Below are positions 24,074 to 33,900 of a stretch of DNA of 64,000 nucleotides, one piece after another; the stretch's first letter is position 1; each line of letters begins with the position of its first letter. The DNA is taken from the NCBI RefSeq assembly GCF_031127875.1, contig NZ_JARXIA010000025.1, forward strand, positions 1-64,000, read 5' to 3'. Origin of the DNA: Pelagicoccus sp. SDUM812005 (GTDB lineage Bacteria > Verrucomicrobiota > Verrucomicrobiia > Opitutales > Opitutaceae). The position numbers were made by a program, and so were the translations under genes. The notes beneath the pieces are model-generated. The model was given only the letters and a program-made list of their open reading frames with translations, was not told where the DNA came from and searched no databases.

Positions 24074-27000
24074 CTATTCGCTCACTACGGCTTTAAAGCG
24101 ATAGAACACATCGGGGGAGCTGGAATTTGTAGTGGGCAAGAGAATACGATGTATGACTTTGTCGCCTAAATCGTCCATTTGCTGGCTGGTGAACGGAATG
24201 GTTGTCCACGTTTCGAGCTCGGTTGAGCTTTCCAGTTTCCATTCGTAGTCGAGGGTGTTCTTGGCCCATTGCAGCTCTGCCGTAAGCGCAGCGGGGTCGC
24301 TCAGGTCGAAGGCGTAGGGGGGAGGATTGGCTTGTTGCGGCAAGGTGGAGTGGAGGTATTCGGACAGGTTGGAGAGCCCGTCGGCGTCTGGGTCCTGATC
24401 GGGTCCTGACAGGGCATCGTTTGCCGCGTCCGATTCGCTGAAGAAGTGGCTGCGCCATTCTGCGTAGCTGGAGATTTGGATGGCTCGGGCCGTAAGGGTG
24501 AGTCCGTCAGCCAGGGTGTCGAGGTCGAACCTGCGTTGCCTGCCCATATGGCTTTGGTCGATTTCGGCGAAACTGCCGCTGGCCGATCCGAACTTGAGGA
24601 ACGGGAAGGATGCGTCGACAGCGGGCAGGTATTCGTCGATCAACGAGAGTCGAAGCGTGCCATCCAGGCTTGCGGTGCCGCCGACCTCTAGGAAGTCGAA
24701 TTCGTCGCCGGGTTGGCTGCCGCCGATTTCGACGATCATCTCGGCCCCGGGGAGTAGTATGAGGTCGCCGGATACGCTTCCGGTTCCTGGTGACGCTCCG
24801 AGGGATAGGCTTGTATCCAAGGTTAGGTTACCTTGGATGTCGATGTTTCCGGAGAGTTGGATTACACCTTGGACGTCGTTGCGCACGCTTTGCACGTTGC
24901 CGATCACTTTTCCTTCGAAGGTGCCTTGTTGCTCGAAGGTGTTGCCCTCCATGTCGAGGGCGGTATCGCGAAGGATCAGGGTTCCGAGATTGACGAGGGT
25001 GACGTTTGAGGTGGGCAGGTTGGACAGGGATCCGAGGGAAGGGTGCGGCTTGCCGAGTTGGATTTTGGCCAGCTTGCCGATGGTGTGTATTGGCGACAGA
25101 TGGGTGAGTTGGCAGCTTGCGTGGTCTTCGATGACCCAGTTGCCGAAGTCGAGTACTCCGACGGGAGAAACGAGCAACTCTTTGCGGGCGATGAGCGAAG
25201 CGACGGTATTCGTTGTTACGGTTACGGTAGAGTCGATGTTGATGAATTCTACGATCGGCGCGATCGAGATGGGCGCGTCGGGAAGCGAGGAAATCTGAAG
25301 GTGAGCTTTGGTGGATTCGTTTCCGAGGTATATGAGGGGCTTGCTTATGAAAGGGGCTTCGAGGACGTCGCCGCCGAGTATCAGCTTTCCGAGTACGGTC
25401 GCTTCGCTGCTGATCGTTAAGTCGCCTCCGGTGACTACGAGCGCGGATCGTTCGATAATGAGGCTAGCGTTGTTTTCGAATGCGACGTTCTCGAAGGTTC
25501 CTTGGTGCGGGAAGTTCTCTCCAGCTGGTTTTTGGGAGTTGCCGAAAGCGAAAGAAGTAAGAGCTCCCTCTTGGTCGCTGCCGATGCATCGCACGTCTGT
25601 TAGGGAGAGGGATCGCGCTTCCACCGCGAGCTTGCGGTGTTCCTGGTCGTTTACGCCCCTTATTTCGCCGGTGAGGGTGACCGCCCCCTCTGATTGGATC
25701 TTGAGTTGGTCGAAGGTAAGGTCTTCCATCTCAAGGCTTCCGGTGGCTGCGGCTTTTAGCTGGGAGGTGCCTGCCGTATTGGCCTTTTCGAAGGCGAGGG
25801 ATGCTCCGTCTGCGACGCTAAGCTGAGCGGCTAGGTTCGCGTTTTCGTCGGAAGAGAAGGTGATTGTCCAGTTCCCCGATAGGGCGTCGATGTAGGAAGC
25901 TTTCTGGAATACAAGTCTCTTTTCGGTAAGGTCGGATGCTGGTATTATGGATTTGAATACACCTTCTTTTAGGATTAGCTTGGAATAGGGGGCGAAGGTC
26001 AGATCGTCGTAGGCGAGTCCGCGAGCGTTGAGGTAAACGGTTCCGTTGTTTATGCCGTTGAGGGAAACGGGGAGATCCCCGCTTTGTCGTGGGGTGGCTT
26101 CGAGCCAGCCTGTATTCCTGAAGTTTCCGGTGAAGCCTCCTCCCTTGAGGGCGATCACACCCGAGTTTTCGAAGAGGCCGTCAATGTGGCTATCCTCCAA
26201 GTTGTCTCCTTCGTAGGAATCGACGACGAGGCCGGCTTCGATTCCGAAACCGCTTTTATTGCGTACGATGGCGTTTGCAGGGATATCGAGTGGATCGAAG
26301 AGTTCGATGCTCCCTTTTCCGATGAGCTCCAGGACGCGCCGCTCTTCGGCGAATTCCGTTTCGAAATTCGTAGCGATGGTGGATTCCCCATCGCTGTCGC
26401 CGATCTTTATGGCGCCTCCTTGCGTAGTGGAGATCGTGGTATCGGAGGCGAAGGTGAGCTCGGGCGATTCGATTTCTAGGGTGGCGCCTGGGAGAACTTC
26501 GATTCGAGGAGAGCTGCCTTCGAAGCGTATTTTTCCGGTGTTTACGGTGCCTCCTTCCACGCGAAGGGTGGATCCGTCGAGGGTGGTCTCGCACCACAGG
26601 CGGAGGAGGCCGCCTTCGACGATGAAGTCGGAGTTTTCGACGGAGAGACTTTCTCCGGTTAGCGAGGCTGTGTTGTCTCCTTCCTTTAGGATGAGCCCTT
26701 GCGAAAGGATTTGCTGAGCGTCGAGCTCGAATCCTTTGAGGACGAGGCTTGCTTCCTCGCGGACTAGGATGATGCCGTGGCATTGGAGCGAGGCGTCGAG
26801 CTCGAGGCTTCCGGCGGCGAGGTCGATGGAGTAGAGCTGGATGGCTTGCTCCAGTTGGACGACGGCTTCCACGCCGATTTCAATTTGGGCGTCTTCGGAA
26901 TTGGGGGGAGAGTCCCAGGGGACTCCGCTGTTGTCGACCCAGTTGGATCTTCCGTCTACGACGGTGTGCCAGTTCGAGGTGCCTGCCCCGCCGTCCCAGA

Positions 27001-28528
27001 CGTACTTGTTGCCGGAGGGTTGCACGTCGTTTGGATCGCGAGCGACGACGACCCTATCTTCGTTGATCGCCGAGCCCTCCACCTCGACGCTTAGCAGCAT
27101 CGCTACGCTTCCTGAGTCCGATAGGTCGAGGCTTGTCACCGATACGGACTCTTCGTCTGGCCCGAAGGGGATGCCTTGGGCGAGGAGGTAGGCGAGCGAG
27201 CCGGTAGAGCTTTCGAGGTAGTATGCGTTGATAGTCGCTGGGCCGACGCCTTGCACGACGATTACGCAGCGTCCCTCTGTATTCATATCCGCGATACTGG
27301 CGGTCCTTGCTGTGTAGCCTGGGAAACCCGGGAGGGGACTGTCGGTGTTCGGGGAGATCCGAATGAATTTTCCGTCGGTCTGCTTCCTCCAGACGCCGAA
27401 TTTGCTTTCGCCGTCGACGCGGGCTTGGAAGAGGATGTTGCCTTCGTGGTCGATACGGCCTTCTGCAACGCGGTCGAAGGTGACGGTAGCGTCGGCATGG
27501 GTGGGGTAGGCAACGAAGCTCGAGGCTTCGAGGCTGGGTTCTTGGCCGCTTGTGTCCATGCTCCAGAGGGTGGTGCGGGAGAAGTCTCCTAGCTTGCTCA
27601 CGCCCGAGAAGAAGAGGATGCGTCCGGAATCGTTTGCCGAAATGCTTGTTATGGAGCTGCTCCAGCTTCCGCCATCGGGCAGGCTTGGGTGGGCTGGAAC
27701 GTCCCCGTTGCTGTCCAGTAGGATCTTGATTCCGGAGGAAGGGGACATGGCGTAGATGGCTGAGCCTGCCGGGGCGCCGTTGTAGTTCGCGACATGGATG
27801 GAGGTGCGGTCGCTGAGGATCTTGCTCGGCTCGGACCAGAAGAAATGGGTGGCGTCTTCTAGCGCAGGCGGAACGGGTGTGTCGCTATCGACGAGGATCT
27901 CGACGCTGCCGCTGGTGGTGACCCAGCCGTGATTGTCTTCCAGGTCGATACCGGTGACGTAGAAGGCGTGTTGGTTGGGCGCCGAGGCGACTGGAGTGAG
28001 GAAGCGCTGGGCGAACTGCTGGATGCCGGTGCTTGCGCCTGCAGTGAGGAGGGTGGGCCAGGATTCGGGGAAGTCGGTGGACCTGTCGTCGATATTGACC
28101 CCCATGACGAACTCGTCGGCGTCGTTGACGAAGCCCCACGCTGAAGAAAGGATGGGGTTTCCGGGAGGATCGCCTTCGCTATTGACGGTGGGGCTGGTAG
28201 GGCTGAATTGGGGAAAGGGCGTCTGCCATCCAGCCACGTACTCCAGTTCGCCGACATGCGGGTACCAGAAGCCGACGTACTTGTTGGAAACGTCGTCCCA
28301 GGCGCGGACCCCGAGCGCTTCGTCCGACCATTCGATGTAGTCAATCAAGACAACGGTAGGCGGCGTTTGCGGCCCGAGGGAGTTGATCGCTTCCCCTTCG
28401 GATACGACTGTGGTAAATACTGTGTCTTGGGGGACGGCGGGAATTGCGAGGAGGAAAAAGGCGATGCAGGCCGCAAGAGTGCGACCTGTTGTCAGGCGAA
28501 GGGAAGGACGGTGCGGTGGCGTTTTCAT
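24074..28528 (-). CDS. 1484-residue secreted beta-rich protein with autotransporter-like repeat region
   Basis: Signal peptide to about residue 34. Residues 40-520 look like a beta-propeller-type domain with repeating short strands and D/N-rich turns. At about 540 a WDGGAGTSNWHTV motif begins, similar to autotransporter-associated beta-strand repeats, followed by a long stretch of short irregular repeats that suggests a beta-helix stalk to about 1320. The C-terminus has a Ca-loop (DQDPDADGLSNLSEYL) and a beta module (LESSTELETWTT) ending in VFYRFKAVVSE. There is no translocator barrel, so it is not a classical autotransporter. It is probably a surface or extracellular adhesin or glycan-binding protein. 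Function is unassigned. Confidence 0.75.
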   Translation of the reverse strand: MKTPPHRPSLRLTTGRTLAACIAFFLLAIPAVPQDTVFTTVVSEGEAINSLGPQTPPTVVLIDYIEWSDEALGVRAWDDVSNKYVGFWYPHVGELEYVAGWQTPFPQFSPTSPTVNSEGDPPGNPILSSAWGFVNDADEFVMGVNIDDRSTDFPESWPTLLTAGASTGIQQFAQRFLTPVASAPNQHAFYVTGIDLEDNHGWVTTSGSVEILVDSDTPVPPALEDATHFFWSEPSKILSDRTSIHVANYNGAPAGSAIYAMSPSSGIKILLDSNGDVPAHPSLPDGGSWSSSITSISANDSGRILFFSGVSKLGDFSRTTLWSMDTSGQEPSLEASSFVAYPTHADATVTFDRVAEGRIDHEGNILFQARVDGESKFGVWRKQTDGKFIRISPNTDSPLPGFPGYTARTASIADMNTEGRCVIVVQGVGPATINAYYLESSTGSLAYLLAQGIPFGPDEESVSVTSLDLSDSGSVAMLLSVEVEGSAINEDRVVVARDPNDVQPSGNKYVWDGGAGTSNWHTVVDGRSNWVDNSGVPWDSPPNSEDAQIEIGVEAVVQLEQAIQLYSIDLAAGSLELDASLQCHGIILVREEASLVLKGFELDAQQILSQGLILKEGDNTASLTGESLSVENSDFIVEGGLLRLWCETTLDGSTLRVEGGTVNTGKIRFEGSSPRIEVLPGATLEIESPELTFASDTTISTTQGGAIKIGDSDGESTIATNFETEFAEERRVLELIGKGSIELFDPLDIPANAIVRNKSGFGIEAGLVVDSYEGDNLEDSHIDGLFENSGVIALKGGGFTGNFRNTGWLEATPRQSGDLPVSLNGINNGTVYLNARGLAYDDLTFAPYSKLILKEGVFKSIIPASDLTEKRLVFQKASYIDALSGNWTITFSSDENANLAAQLSVADGASLAFEKANTAGTSQLKAAATGSLEMEDLTFDQLKIQSEGAVTLTGEIRGVNDQEHRKLAVEARSLSLTDVRCIGSDQEGALTSFAFGNSQKPAGENFPHQGTFENVAFENNASLIIERSALVVTGGDLTISSEATVLGKLILGGDVLEAPFISKPLIYLGNESTKAHLQISSLPDAPISIAPIVEFINIDSTVTVTTNTVASLIARKELLVSPVGVLDFGNWVIEDHASCQLTHLSPIHTIGKLAKIQLGKPHPSLGSLSNLPTSNVTLVNLGTLILRDTALDMEGNTFEQQGTFEGKVIGNVQSVRNDVQGVIQLSGNIDIQGNLTLDTSLSLGASPGTGSVSGDLILLPGAEMIVEIGGSQPGDEFDFLEVGGTASLDGTLRLSLIDEYLPAVDASFPFLKFGSASGSFAEIDQSHMGRQRRFDLDTLADGLTLTARAIQISSYAEWRSHFFSESDAANDALSGPDQDPDADGLSNLSEYLHSTLPQQANPPPYAFDLSDPAALTAELQWAKNTLDYEWKLESSTELETWTTIPFTSQQMDDLGDKVIHRILLPTTNSSSPDVFYRFKAVVSE

Positions 28529-28730
28529 GGTCTGGGCGTGTGTAAGGAGCTTCCGGTGGGCGGGAGTCGAAGGGCGAAGTGGGCTCGCGAAGCGCGGCGG
28601 GGACTCGAGAGACAGTAGCGGACAGTCCGAGCCCTTGCGAGACGAAAGCGAACCCTCCAGAGCCGCTGGCAGGCGGCGGGGCGAAGGGCGGGTTACGATT
28701 CGAGCCTCTTTACGGCTGGCAGTTGCTACG

Positions 28731-28772
28731 AAAAAGCCCCCTCCGGGCGCGGGAGGGGCGTCCGGAGGGGGC
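28731..28772 (-). terminator. rho-independent terminator for the lipoprotein pair
   Basis: GCCCCCTCCGG (28736-28746) pairs with CCGGAGGGGGC (28762-28772). On the minus strand the stem is followed by TTTTTC. It lies 34 bp beyond the stop at 28806. Confidence 0.85.
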
Positions 28773-28805
28773 TGGATTAAAGCGAGGGCGGACCCTGTGG
28801 GGCGG

Positions 28806-29186
28806 TCAGTCTTCGTAGACGATTCCGACCGCGGAGAGGTTGTAGATCTTGGTTTCGTTGAGGGCGCTCTTCGACTCCTTCAGTTCGATGATGGCATCGG
28901 CTCCGGCCTTCCGCGCCTGCTCCTTGAGTTCCTCGAGGGCGACTTGGTAGAGGGTGGGGGCGAAGAAGGTTTTTTCGCTATGGTAGTTGAGCCGAGCGAT
29001 GCGGACGAAGGGGCGCTCGGGTAGTGAATCGCTGAATACGGCGATGGGGAAGTCGGCTGCCTTGGCGGGGTAGCTCATTTCACCGATGGGGAAGGCTGTT
29101 CCTCGCGAGGTGGCGCATCCGCTCATGCCGGCGCCAAGGGTCAGGAGCAGGACGAGCAGTCCCAGGGAGGCAAGGCTCCGGCTCAT
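28806..29186 (-). CDS. small lipoprotein, DUF-type heavy-metal-binding-like fold
   Basis: 126 residues. The signal peptide ends in a lipobox-like GMSGC, so it is probably a lipidated envelope protein. The mature domain contains PFVRIARLNYHSE and a helix EELKEQARKAGADAIIEL followed by a strand, the pattern of YbjQ/DUF4156-like small domains (A-x-x-x-GADAII). Its start codon overlaps the stop of the upstream gene by 4 bp, indicating translational coupling, so the two proteins probably work together. Molecular role unknown. Confidence 0.65.
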   Translation of the reverse strand: MSRSLASLGLLVLLLTLGAGMSGCATSRGTAFPIGEMSYPAKAADFPIAVFSDSLPERPFVRIARLNYHSEKTFFAPTLYQVALEELKEQARKAGADAIIELKESKSALNETKIYNLSAVGIVYED

Positions 29187-29611
29187 TGTGCGGCGAGGAT
29201 GCTTTTGATCTCTTCCATAAGCTCTTCGGTCCAGAGCTTTTGGCCGGCCATCCCGACTACGGTCTTCTTCGTTTCCACGGTGATTTCAGTTTTGTTTTCG
29301 CCTTTGGATACGAGGGAGACCTTTAGGACTTCGCCTCCCGAGCCGACCAGGGCGCCGATCTTGTTGGGGCGTTTGCCTTCGATCTTTTTGCCGGTGTCTT
29401 CCTTGATGTTGCAGCCGATTCGGGCGAGCGCTTCGAGGGCTGCGGAATGGACTTGGCTCTGCGAGTAGGCGAGGGTTTCGGTCAGCTTCTTGACTTTCTT
29501 TTTCCCTTTTTGGGTTTCGCTGCTCTCGTCCTTCGGTTTCGAGTAGGCTTCGGGAGCTGGAATGATGAAGGCGCTGAGGCAGGCGATGAGGATAACGGAT
29601 AGGGTTTTCAT
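29183..29611 (-). CDS. small exported hypothetical protein
   Basis: 142 residues with a signal peptide (about 1-24) followed by a Lys-rich linker (about 26-43) and a compact alpha/beta domain: a helix SQVHSAALEALARIG, a strand region with GGEVLKVSLVSKG and alternating ITVETKK, and an amphipathic C-terminal helix. The pattern resembles DUF3568-type periplasmic proteins, but no family is asserted. It is the first gene of a coupled pair with the downstream lipoprotein. Confidence 0.6.
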   Translation of the reverse strand: MKTLSVILIACLSAFIIPAPEAYSKPKDESSETQKGKKKVKKLTETLAYSQSQVHSAALEALARIGCNIKEDTGKKIEGKRPNKIGALVGSGGEVLKVSLVSKGENKTEITVETKKTVVGMAGQKLWTEELMEEIKSILAAQ

Positions 29612-29960
29612 ATTTATTTGGGTTATGGGCCGCTAAGGTATTTAGCAGCGTATTCGTTTGTCCGAAAAAGGGGAAACGTCAATCTGATAGAGCGGATCTT
29701 GCCGCCGGATTCTGGGGGAAGTCTTGGGGACCGATCCTAGTAAATTGGGAAGGATGCGGCGGAGCAGCTGCTCGATTGGGTTGAAGGCCTTGCTCGCTTT
29801 TCTGTAGTTAGCATTTGGTGACGAGTGGCGCCGCTTTAGGGGAGGGCGAAATTGGCTCGCGGTGGGATTCAATTAGAAGCGAGCGGATGGGCTAGGGCTC
29901 TGCGGAGCGGTAGGTAGGGGAGGCTCCGCGCGGAGCTGGTCTACTTAATTGGTCCAGATG

Positions 29961-29997
29961 AAAAAACGCTGCCCGGGGGAGGACAGCGTTTTTAGAA
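29961..29997. terminator. bidirectional hairpin terminator
   Basis: AAAAAACGCTG and CAGCGTTTTT pair around a G/C-rich loop, with an A-run on one side and a T-run on the other. On the minus strand it follows the tRNA-like 3' end directly, as expected for termination of that transcript. Confidence 0.8.
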
Positions 29998-29999
29998 AG

Positions 30000-30048
30000 T
30001 GGTGCGGGTAGACGGAATCGAACCGACGCAACCAGTTTGGAAGACTGG
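30000..30048 (-). pseudogene. 3' half of a tRNA-Gly(UCC), probable integration scar
   Basis: On the minus strand: an anticodon arm CCAGT-CTTCCAA-ACTGG with anticodon TCC, a short variable loop, a T-arm containing GGTTCGATTCC, then an acceptor 3' strand TACCCGC with A and CCA. The 5' acceptor strand (GCGGGTA) and the D-arm are missing at the expected distance. The T-stem has one T-T mismatch. It looks like the 3' half regenerated by an element that integrated in a tRNA gene. A tmRNA end was considered but the anticodon arm argues against it. Confidence 0.5.
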
Positions 30049-30324
30049 TATCGAACCAGTTAAGTAGCTGAATATCAACGCTCATTTGTCCAGTCAACCA
30101 GAACTCCACTAAGGACTCAAGCCTCAACACCAGTTCCGAGAAGTGGCGAAACGAGACTCCGATACCGACAAGTCGGCGATGCTGGAAGCATGGAATACAA
30201 GACTCTGTTTAGTGGGTTCTTCAATCGATGCTATGCCCGGATTCATCCATTGATCCTCCAGGAAAGAAAGCTCCGAGGGTTCAGTGGTAGGCTAGCGGGA
30301 GATCCAGATATCAAGCGGCAAGGG

Positions 30325-30951
30325 TCATTCGATGTGAATGAGCCCTCGCTTCACGGCTGTCAGGATAGCTTGGGTTCGATCCGAGACTCCGAGCTTCGAG
30401 AGGATGTTGGTAATATGGACCTTGATGGTGCCTTCGACCAATTCTAGCTCGGCTGCGATTTCTTTGTTGCTGAGGCCTTTGGCGACGTAGCTCAAAACCT
30501 CTAGCTCACGTTTGGTGAGATGCGAGAGCGCTTGGCGGCTCAATCGTGTCGCGATCTCCGTGGGTAGGTATTGGTCGCCTTGGTAGACGCTGCGAATGCC
30601 TTCTATCAGATTGTCGAGTGGCATGTCCTTAACTACGAAACCGGAAGCTCCTGCTCGATACGCTAGAGTCGCCTCTTCGCCGCTGGCGTAGTTGCTGAAG
30701 ACCAGTACCCGTACTGAATTATTCTCCTTTTTCAGCAGCTTGATCGTTTCGATTCCGCCAATTTTTGGCATTCTTAGATCGAGAACAACTACGTCAGGAT
30801 TTAAAAGCCGACACTTTTCGAGGGCTTCTTCTCCATTCTCGGCTTGGCCGACAACTTCCATGTCTGGCTCGCAGTTTGCTGCTGTCGCAAGTCCCATGCG
30901 CAGGACGACGTGGTCGTCTACGAGAAGGATTCTAATCTTTTTGTCGTTCAT
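30325..30951 (-). CDS. NarL/FixJ-type response regulator
   Basis: 208 residues from the ATG at 30951; an in-frame ATG at 30984 exists but the receiver fold starts at KIRILLVDDH. N-terminal receiver domain with the acidic pocket (DDH, residues 12-13), phosphoacceptor D58 (VVVLDLRMP), Ser/Thr at FSNY and Lys at VVKDMP. C-terminal LuxR-type HTH (about 143-205) with LTKRELEVLSYVAKGLSNKEIA and TIKVHITNILSKLG. It overlaps the 3' end of the sensor kinase gene by 20 bp, so the pair is one operon. It probably binds DNA as a dimer after phosphorylation; targets cannot be seen. Confidence 0.92.
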   Translation of the reverse strand: MNDKKIRILLVDDHVVLRMGLATAANCEPDMEVVGQAENGEEALEKCRLLNPDVVVLDLRMPKIGGIETIKLLKKENNSVRVLVFSNYASGEEATLAYRAGASGFVVKDMPLDNLIEGIRSVYQGDQYLPTEIATRLSRQALSHLTKRELEVLSYVAKGLSNKEIAAELELVEGTIKVHITNILSKLGVSDRTQAILTAVKRGLIHIE

Positions 30952-33900
30952 TGTTTGATCTTGGATGTTGATCCTCATTGGCATGTGGCACGATGAGGGT
31001 GACGCGAGTTCCGTTTGCGGGAGAGCTCTCTATGTTCAGGGTTCCGTCAATTCTGCTGGCCCGGGTCCGAAGACCTCTCATTCCAAAGTGGCCGAGACCC
31101 TCGGAGAATACCTCGTTGGGATCGAATCCTTTGCCGTCGTCGCTAACCTCCAGGCTCAGTTGCGTATCGGAATAGTTAAGGGCGATTCTAATATTTGCGG
31201 CTCCGCTGTGCCTGACTGCGTTGGTTATCGCTTCCTGCGCGATGCGCAGGATGTGATGCTTTCTGCGGGATGGGATGACGAAGGATGAGCCCGAACTTTC
31301 GAAATCCAGTTTTGCGGTACCAGCTCCGAGGACTTGGGCGATGTTGCGGAGCGCTTCAGGCAGGCTTTCGTCTTGAAGCCATGGCGATTCGAGGTCCCAA
31401 ACTGCCTGTTGGACTTCCTGACGGGTATATGAGACCATACGTCGAGCGACCGAGAGGCGATTGTGTAAATTTGTATCCAAATCGTCATGTTTTAGTGTGG
31501 CGTCGAGTTGGAGGGCAATGCCGCTAAGGCCTTGTTGGAGGCTGTCGTGAATCTCGCCGGCGAGGCGGTTTCGTTCGGCAAGGGTTGCCGAAGTTCTCGC
31601 TTCTTCCGTGAGCTTTTGCATGGTTTCGCGGAGCTCCTGGGTTCGTTGCTGGACGAGCATCTCGAGTTGTTCCTGCTTTCTTTTGGCCCGATGGAAACCG
31701 GTGGCCATGATGCCGAGGCAGCAGAGGGCCCCAGCGCTCCAGTAGGTGACGTAAGCGAGGGTAGAGCGGTACCAGGGAGGCGCTATTTTAAACGATGTAA
31801 GTATGGGGGAGCCGACCCGCTTGTCTCGATCTGTGAGCTGCGCAGTAAGGCGATAGCTCCCTTCCTCTAGGCTCGGGAGGGTTAGCAGCGAATCTTCGCT
31901 ATACACTTTCCAGCTTTCGGAGCCTTTTTGCATTGAGAATTCATAGATGGGTTTCTGTAAGGGAGTGTATCCACCAGAAAAATACCGAAAAACGAGATGG
32001 TTTTGGGAGTAGGGAAGTTCGGTGATGGTGTCGCTTTTGTTGTGCGCGGAGTAAAGCTGGTTGCCGGTCTTACCGTCTACTATGGATACGAGAAAGGGTT
32101 GCCTTGGTTGGACTGTCAGCGGCTTGAACTCCTGGTCGACATGATAAAGCACGGACTCTGTCGCGATCCATGCGTGTTGACCGTTGATCAAGGTAATCAT
32201 CGGGTATTGATCGCTGATGCTTGAGAGAGATTCGCTATCCATACGGTAGCCGTTCTCGCTTGGGTGGAAGGTGAGGACTCCCTTGGCATGAGTGGCCCAT
32301 ATCACGCCGTCTTCATCTTCGGTGACGCGCAGCACGGTATGCTCCGCTTGCTGGAGCGAGCTTTCGATCGGGGGCGTGGATACGGGGCGCGCGGTCGCTT
32401 TGTCGAGGTACACGCGATGGTTGTTGGGGCCGCTCAAGGCGATGTATTGGTTAAGCACGCCGATGTTTACCCAGACGGGCTCGGGCCAGGGGAATTGGTC
32501 TATGATCTCGAGTTGAATTTCGCCGCTTTCGAACCAAACGCGGCCGACCCTGTCGAGACCTAGCTCGATCCATAGGGCTTCATCGGTGCGGTGGGCGACG
32601 GAGGGAAACCCGACTCCCTCGATGCGTGGCGCGCATTCGAACCAGCGCTGCCCGTCCCATTTGAGGGCTGCGATTTCGGTGCTGCCGACGACGATGCAGG
32701 TATTGTCGTCCTGAAAGTAGACGCGGTTGGCGTCGATATTCTCGAGGATGGGGGAGAAGCCTCCTGGAACCTGAGCGTACACGCCGTCGCTGTTGCCCAC
32801 GATCAGGTGCTCCTCGTTGGTAGCGATTGCCCAGACTCCTGAAGTGGGAAGATTTTCGAAGGACTCGAATTCGTAATGCGAAGAGTCAGCTGAGAGCTCC
32901 ATCTTGTAGAGTAGGCCGTTCGAGGCGATCAGGCTGTGCCCTCCGCGTTGCAGGACTTGCGGCCAGCCAATGACAACGTCTGAACGATGATCGACGACGG
33001 AAACGGGATTGTTGTAGAGCAGTTTTTCGACGGAGCTTTCTCTGGCTAGCCAGAGGATCCCGTTATCGCGAGCTGCTAGGTCTAGGATGCGGCGGTAGTT
33101 GGTAGTGGTGAGCGCCATCTTCCGATTTCCCTCGCCGTCTACCATAAACAGTCCTTCGCCATCGATGGCTACGGCGAATCCGCCATCGGGCAAGCCTTCA
33201 AGGGAGGAGATGGTGCCGAGGCGTCGACTGCCAAATCCGAAGTCGCGTTCCACAAAGGATGTCCCGTCGAAGTAAACAAGCCGGTTGTTGGTGGTGGCGG
33301 CTACAATCCCGTTTTCTCCAAAGTAGGCTGTATTGAATATGCCAATGTCTGGGGAGACCATCTCCGTTTCTTGGCTTTGTGGATCGAATCTCACGGTGCC
33401 GTACGTACCGGAGGAGAGGTAGATTTCCGAGTCGAGCGTGAAGGCGGAGGCTACTTGGAGCTCGAAGAACGAGTGCTCCATGGTTGTGGTGTTCAGGTGC
33501 ACCACGCCGGTGGTGCCGACGAAGAGAACGCCTGTCGGAGTGAAGAGAATCTGGGTGAAGTTCGTGGCGTTCACCCATGCTGGGTATTGGGCAGGGCGCA
33601 GCGAGGTCGGGCGCAGCGACCCGTTGTTTGTCGTTTCAGCGATGCCCCAAGAGGCAAGCGCTCCGTAATAGGCGGTACCTCGCGAGTCGACGGCCAGTTC
33701 AAGCATGGGGAGGATGTCGTTGTTGTGGATTGCGAGGTCGATCCAGGAATCGTCGTTAAGGACGATATAGCTTCCGCCGCTGATGACTGCGAGGCGCCCG
33801 AGGCGATCGAAGCTTAATTGCGGTCCGCGGGAGGCACCTATTTCCTCGATCGAGTAGATGCGCGCGATGGGGAGACCGATGGAAGGGGTCGAGGCCCCCC

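Larger units (their letters stand above)
29612..30324. other. intergenic region with tRNA remnant and terminator
   Basis: About 710 bp without a credible gene. It holds a bidirectional terminator at 29961-29997 and the 3' half of a tRNA at 30000-30048 (listed separately). ACTGGT-atcga-ACCAGT at 30045-30061 is a further perfect hairpin. The remainder (29640-29940 and 30065-30324) shows nothing recognisable. Confidence 0.5.

Noticed and set aside
30000-30100. Complete tRNA or tmRNA gene
   Set aside because: The 5' acceptor and D-arm are missing at the required distance, while an anticodon arm is present, so neither a full tRNA nor a tmRNA end fits.
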